Shown one piece after another: positions 61,455-64,000 of a stretch of 64,000 bases of DNA. The notes beneath the pieces are model-generated. The model searched no databases. It saw only the letters and a program-made list of their open reading frames with translations, and was not told the DNA's origin. Made by a program: the position numbers and the translations under genes. Source of the stretch: SVQP01 sp045658965 (lineage in GTDB: Bacteria > Bacillota > Clostridia > Oscillospirales > CAG-272); NCBI GenBank assembly GCA_045658965.1, contig JAZOVZ010000050.1, forward strand, positions 1 through 64,000, written 5' to 3'. How positions within the stretch are numbered: position 1 is the first letter of the stretch; every line of letters begins with the position of its first letter.

Positions 61455-62707
61455 GTATGGCTTACGATGATTTTTCTCCCGTGCGCGTAGCCGTCGTAGG
61501 CGGCGGTGCTGCGGGCATGATGGCAGCCGTTGCCGCTGCCAATATGGGCGCCCGGGTCGTGTTGTTTGAACGCAACGACCGCCTTGGTAAAAAGCTGCGC
61601 ATTACGGGTAAGGGCAGATGCAACGTGACCAACGATTGCGACCGAGACGCGTTCCTTTCCAACGTGCCTACCAATCCGCGCTTTTTGTACAGCGCACTTG
61701 CCGCATTTACCACGGCAGACACCAAAGCATTTTTTGAAAACCTTGGCGTGCCGCTCAAGACCGAGCGCGGCAATCGCGTGTTTCCCGTTTCCGATAAGGC
61801 GATCGATATTGTGGTCGCACTCAAGGATGCGGTGCGCGATGCAGGCGTCAAGGTGATCAACGAGCGCGTGACCTCGCTCTTATTATGTGATGGCAGCGTA
61901 TGCGGTGTGTACACCTCGCGCCCCTATGAATTTGAGCGCGTGATCATTTGCACGGGCGGTAAATCCTACCCCCTGACCGGCTCGGACGGTGACGGCTATA
62001 AGCTTGCCGTGCAGGCAGGGCATTCCGTGACCAAGCTGTTGCCCTCGCTGGTGCCCATTACCTGCAAGGGCAGCGACCATCGCGCCATGCAGGGGCTTTC
62101 CTTGCGCAACGTGGGCTTGACCGTCAAGGACAACGCCACGGGCAAGGCAGTGTATCGCGATTTTGGCGAAATGATGTTCACGCATTTCGGGCTGACGGGT
62201 CCCATGATCCTGAGCGCATCGGCGCATCTGCCCGATATCGCACCCGATAAATATACGGCTTATATCGATCTCAAGCCCGCGCTTGACGACAAGACCTTGG
62301 ACGCGCGCTTGCTTTCGGATTTTGCAAAATACCACAACAAGGACTTTGCCAACAGCCTTGGCGATTTGCTGCCGCAGAAAATGATCGAGGTGATCGTAGC
62401 CCGCTCGGGTATCGATCCGCACAAAAAGGTCAATTCTATTACTGCGCAGGAGCGTCGTGAGCTGGTCGCACTGCTCAAGGGCTTTTCGATGTCCTTGCAG
62501 GGATTCCGCCCCATTGACGAAGCCATTGTCACCAAGGGCGGTGTCAACGTAGGCGAGATCAAGCCCGCCAGCATGGAGTCGCGCATTGTGTCGGGACTTT
62601 ACTTTGCGGGCGAGGTGCTGGACGTAGACGCTTATACCGGCGGCTTTAATTTGCAGATCGCGTTCTCGACGGGACATCTTGCAGGCGAGAGTGCCGCGAC
62701 AGACTAA
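61451..62707 (+). CDS. NAD(P)/FAD-dependent oxidoreductase, HI0933/BaiN-like
   Basis: A 418-residue flavoprotein: N-terminal FAD site VAVVGGGAAGMMAAVAAANMGA, GKKLRITGKGRCNVTN (family signature), VIICTGGKSYPLTGSDGDGY and C-terminal GLYFAGEVLDVDAYTGGFNLQIAFSTG. Members include BaiN, a bile-acid reductase candidate; most have unknown substrates. ATG 61451 overlaps the RpiR stop; ATG 61457 is an equally possible start. Confidence 0.9.
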   Translation: MSMAYDDFSPVRVAVVGGGAAGMMAAVAAANMGARVVLFERNDRLGKKLRITGKGRCNVTNDCDRDAFLSNVPTNPRFLYSALAAFTTADTKAFFENLGVPLKTERGNRVFPVSDKAIDIVVALKDAVRDAGVKVINERVTSLLLCDGSVCGVYTSRPYEFERVIICTGGKSYPLTGSDGDGYKLAVQAGHSVTKLLPSLVPITCKGSDHRAMQGLSLRNVGLTVKDNATGKAVYRDFGEMMFTHFGLTGPMILSASAHLPDIAPDKYTAYIDLKPALDDKTLDARLLSDFAKYHNKDFANSLGDLLPQKMIEVIVARSGIDPHKKVNSITAQERRELVALLKGFSMSLQGFRPIDEAIVTKGGVNVGEIKPASMESRIVSGLYFAGEVLDVDAYTGGFNLQIAFSTGHLAGESAATD

Positions 62708-62725
62708 ATAAAAGGAGTTTATGAC

Positions 62726-63409
62726 ATGATCCAGATTGCTATAGACGGACCCGGCGGAGCGGGTAAGACCACACTTTCCAAAGCCATTGCCAAGAAGCTT
62801 GGTATCGTTTACGTGGATACCGGTGCTATGTACCGCACCGTAGGTCTGTACGTGCGCGACCACGGCTATTCCTGGGAGGATACCGCTGCCGTGATCTCCA
62901 TGCTGCCCGATATTCATATCGAGGTCAAGTTTGAGGACGGCGTGCAGAATATTTATCTCAACGGCACAAATCCCGGTGACCGCATCCGCGAGCCCGAGAT
63001 TTCTATGTATGCGTCGGGCGTTTCCAAAATTCCCGAGGTCAGAGCCTTCCTTTTGGAGACCCAGAAGGACATCGCACGCAAGAACAGCGTGATCATGGAC
63101 GGCAGAGATATCGGTACGGTCATTCTGCCCGATGCAGACCTCAAGCTGTTTATGACAGCCTCCCCCGAGACCCGTGCAAAGCGTCGTTATATCGAGCTGC
63201 TTGAAAAGGGTCAGCAGGTGACCTTTGAGCAGGTCATGGAGGAAATGGTGGCGCGTGACGCGCAGGACGCGGGCAGAGAAATCGCGCCTGCCATTCCCGC
63301 GGACGATGCCATTATGTACGACAATTCCGGCTTGACCTTTGACGAAAGCCTGGATGCTCTGCTTGCCTTTATCAAGGAAAAGCTGGGCGATAAGCTGAAC
63401 GATCTGTGA
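62726..63409 (+). CDS. cmk: Cytidylate kinase
   Basis: Phosphorylates CMP and dCMP. The 227-residue protein has the P-loop IDGPGGAGKTTLSKAIAKKL, YVDTGAMYRTVG, SVIMDGRDIGTVILPDADLK and SPETRAKRRYIE. AAAGGAG precedes the ATG. plsC follows 1 nt after its stop, the common cmk-plsC arrangement. Confidence 0.97.
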   Translation: MIQIAIDGPGGAGKTTLSKAIAKKLGIVYVDTGAMYRTVGLYVRDHGYSWEDTAAVISMLPDIHIEVKFEDGVQNIYLNGTNPGDRIREPEISMYASGVSKIPEVRAFLLETQKDIARKNSVIMDGRDIGTVILPDADLKLFMTASPETRAKRRYIELLEKGQQVTFEQVMEEMVARDAQDAGREIAPAIPADDAIMYDNSGLTFDESLDALLAFIKEKLGDKLNDL

Positions 63410-63410
63410 T

Positions 63411-64000
63411 ATGAAGGGAAAGTTTTATGCGGCTTTTCGCGGTGTGGTGCGCCTGCCGTTTTTTGCGGTAACGCGCACGCACGTGCACGATGCGCAAAAC
63501 GAGCCGGACGCCGGCGAAGGCCCTTACATTATTTGCGCAAATCATACCGTGTTTTCCGATCCCATTTTTCTGTGCGGTGCCATGCGTAAGCAGCAACCGC
63601 ACTTTATGGCGAAAAAGGAGCTTTTCAAGATTCCCGTGCTCGGTTGGCTGCTCAAGGGCTTGGGGGCTTTTCCCGTTGACCGCAAGGCGGGAGACGTTTC
63701 TGCCATCAAGCGCAGCATTGCGCTCCTCGAGCAGGGCAAGTGCGTGGGCATTTTTCCGCAGGGGCATCGCAATCCCGGCGTTGATCCCAGAGAGACCGAG
63801 GTGCGCCACGGCATCGGCATGATCGCCGCGCGTACGCATGCGACCGTTCTGCCGTGCTATCTGTGCATGAAGGATTACAAGTATAAGCTCGGCCGTCGCG
63901 TGGATATCGTGGTAGGCAAGCCCATGAAATACGAGGAGTATGCTGCGGGACTTAGCGGGACGGCGGAGTACACCGCCATTACCGAAAAGGTGTTTGACCG
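63411..64000 (+). CDS. plsC: 1-acylglycerol-3-phosphate acyltransferase (3' end outside window)
   Basis: Makes phosphatidic acid in membrane lipid synthesis. The visible 196 codons have the catalytic NHTVFSD (NHxxxxD), FPVDRKAGD and FPQGHRNPG where FPEGTR is usual. It begins at ATG 63411 right after cmk and is still open at the window edge. ispH commonly follows in Clostridia but is outside the window. Confidence 0.92.
   Translation, partial: MKGKFYAAFRGVVRLPFFAVTRTHVHDAQNEPDAGEGPYIICANHTVFSDPIFLCGAMRKQQPHFMAKKELFKIPVLGWLLKGLGAFPVDRKAGDVSAIKRSIALLEQGKCVGIFPQGHRNPGVDPRETEVRHGIGMIAARTHATVLPCYLCMKDYKYKLGRRVDIVVGKPMKYEEYAAGLSGTAEYTAITEKVFD

Noticed and set aside
1..64000. tRNA or rRNA genes
   Set aside because: No cloverleaf with a TTCGA-type T-arm and CCA end, and no rRNA segments, were noticed; a covariance scan would be decisive.

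Overview
The window (64 kb, mid GC) comes from the chromosome of a Gram-positive anaerobe of the class Clostridia. Evidence: membrane-anchored RNase Y, a single-chain glycyl-tRNA synthetase, a zinc-type S14, pyrophosphate-type phosphofructokinase, a PASTA penicillin-binding protein, a division cluster without ftsA, a GerA/SpoVAF-family spore germination protein, and many near-consensus sigma-A promoters (TTGACA, 17 bp, TATAAT). A secreted GH84 hexosaminidase with carbohydrate-binding modules suggests a gut or host-glycan habitat. I cannot name the genus.

Layout. 1-5.5 kb: 3' part of mutL, tgt, a HAD phosphatase, tldD and tldE in one tight plus-strand run. 5.5-9.8 kb: rny, then glyQS with a DUF554 membrane gene. 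9.9-11.2 kb (minus): rplJ-rplL with an L10 leader and attenuator, detached from rpoBC. 11.3-17 kb (minus): GH84 lipoprotein under an AraC regulator, then a membrane protein overlapping a WYL-type regulator. 17.2-33.6 kb: one large S10-spc-alpha ribosomal operon, rpsJ through rplQ, including secY, adk, map, infA and rpoA. infA begins with CTG. 33.6-42.7 kb: FAD oxidoreductase, mgtE, an unknown lipoprotein, PPi-phosphofructokinase, SDR and spore germination protein, separated by two copies of a large inverted-repeat element. 42.9-56.6 kb: division and cell-wall cluster mraZ-rsmH-ftsL(like)-PBP-murE-murF-mraY-ftsW-murG-ftsQ-ftsZ, lacking murD, murC and ftsA. 56.6-59.7 kb (minus): SGNH hydrolase, a second MurE-type ligase and a translationally coupled 129-residue protein resembling an orphan pre-ATP-grasp domain. 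59.7-64 kb: GNAT acetyltransferase, palindromic element, RpiR regulator, flavoprotein, cmk and the start of plsC.

Most of the window is core translation and cell-wall machinery. The unusual parts are: a mutL linker built from in-frame 42-bp units, each carrying a palindrome; the CTG start of infA; structured RNA between rpsZ and rpsH and ahead of the PBP gene; an FtsL-like protein with a long cytoplasmic extension; and the second MurE with its small partner.
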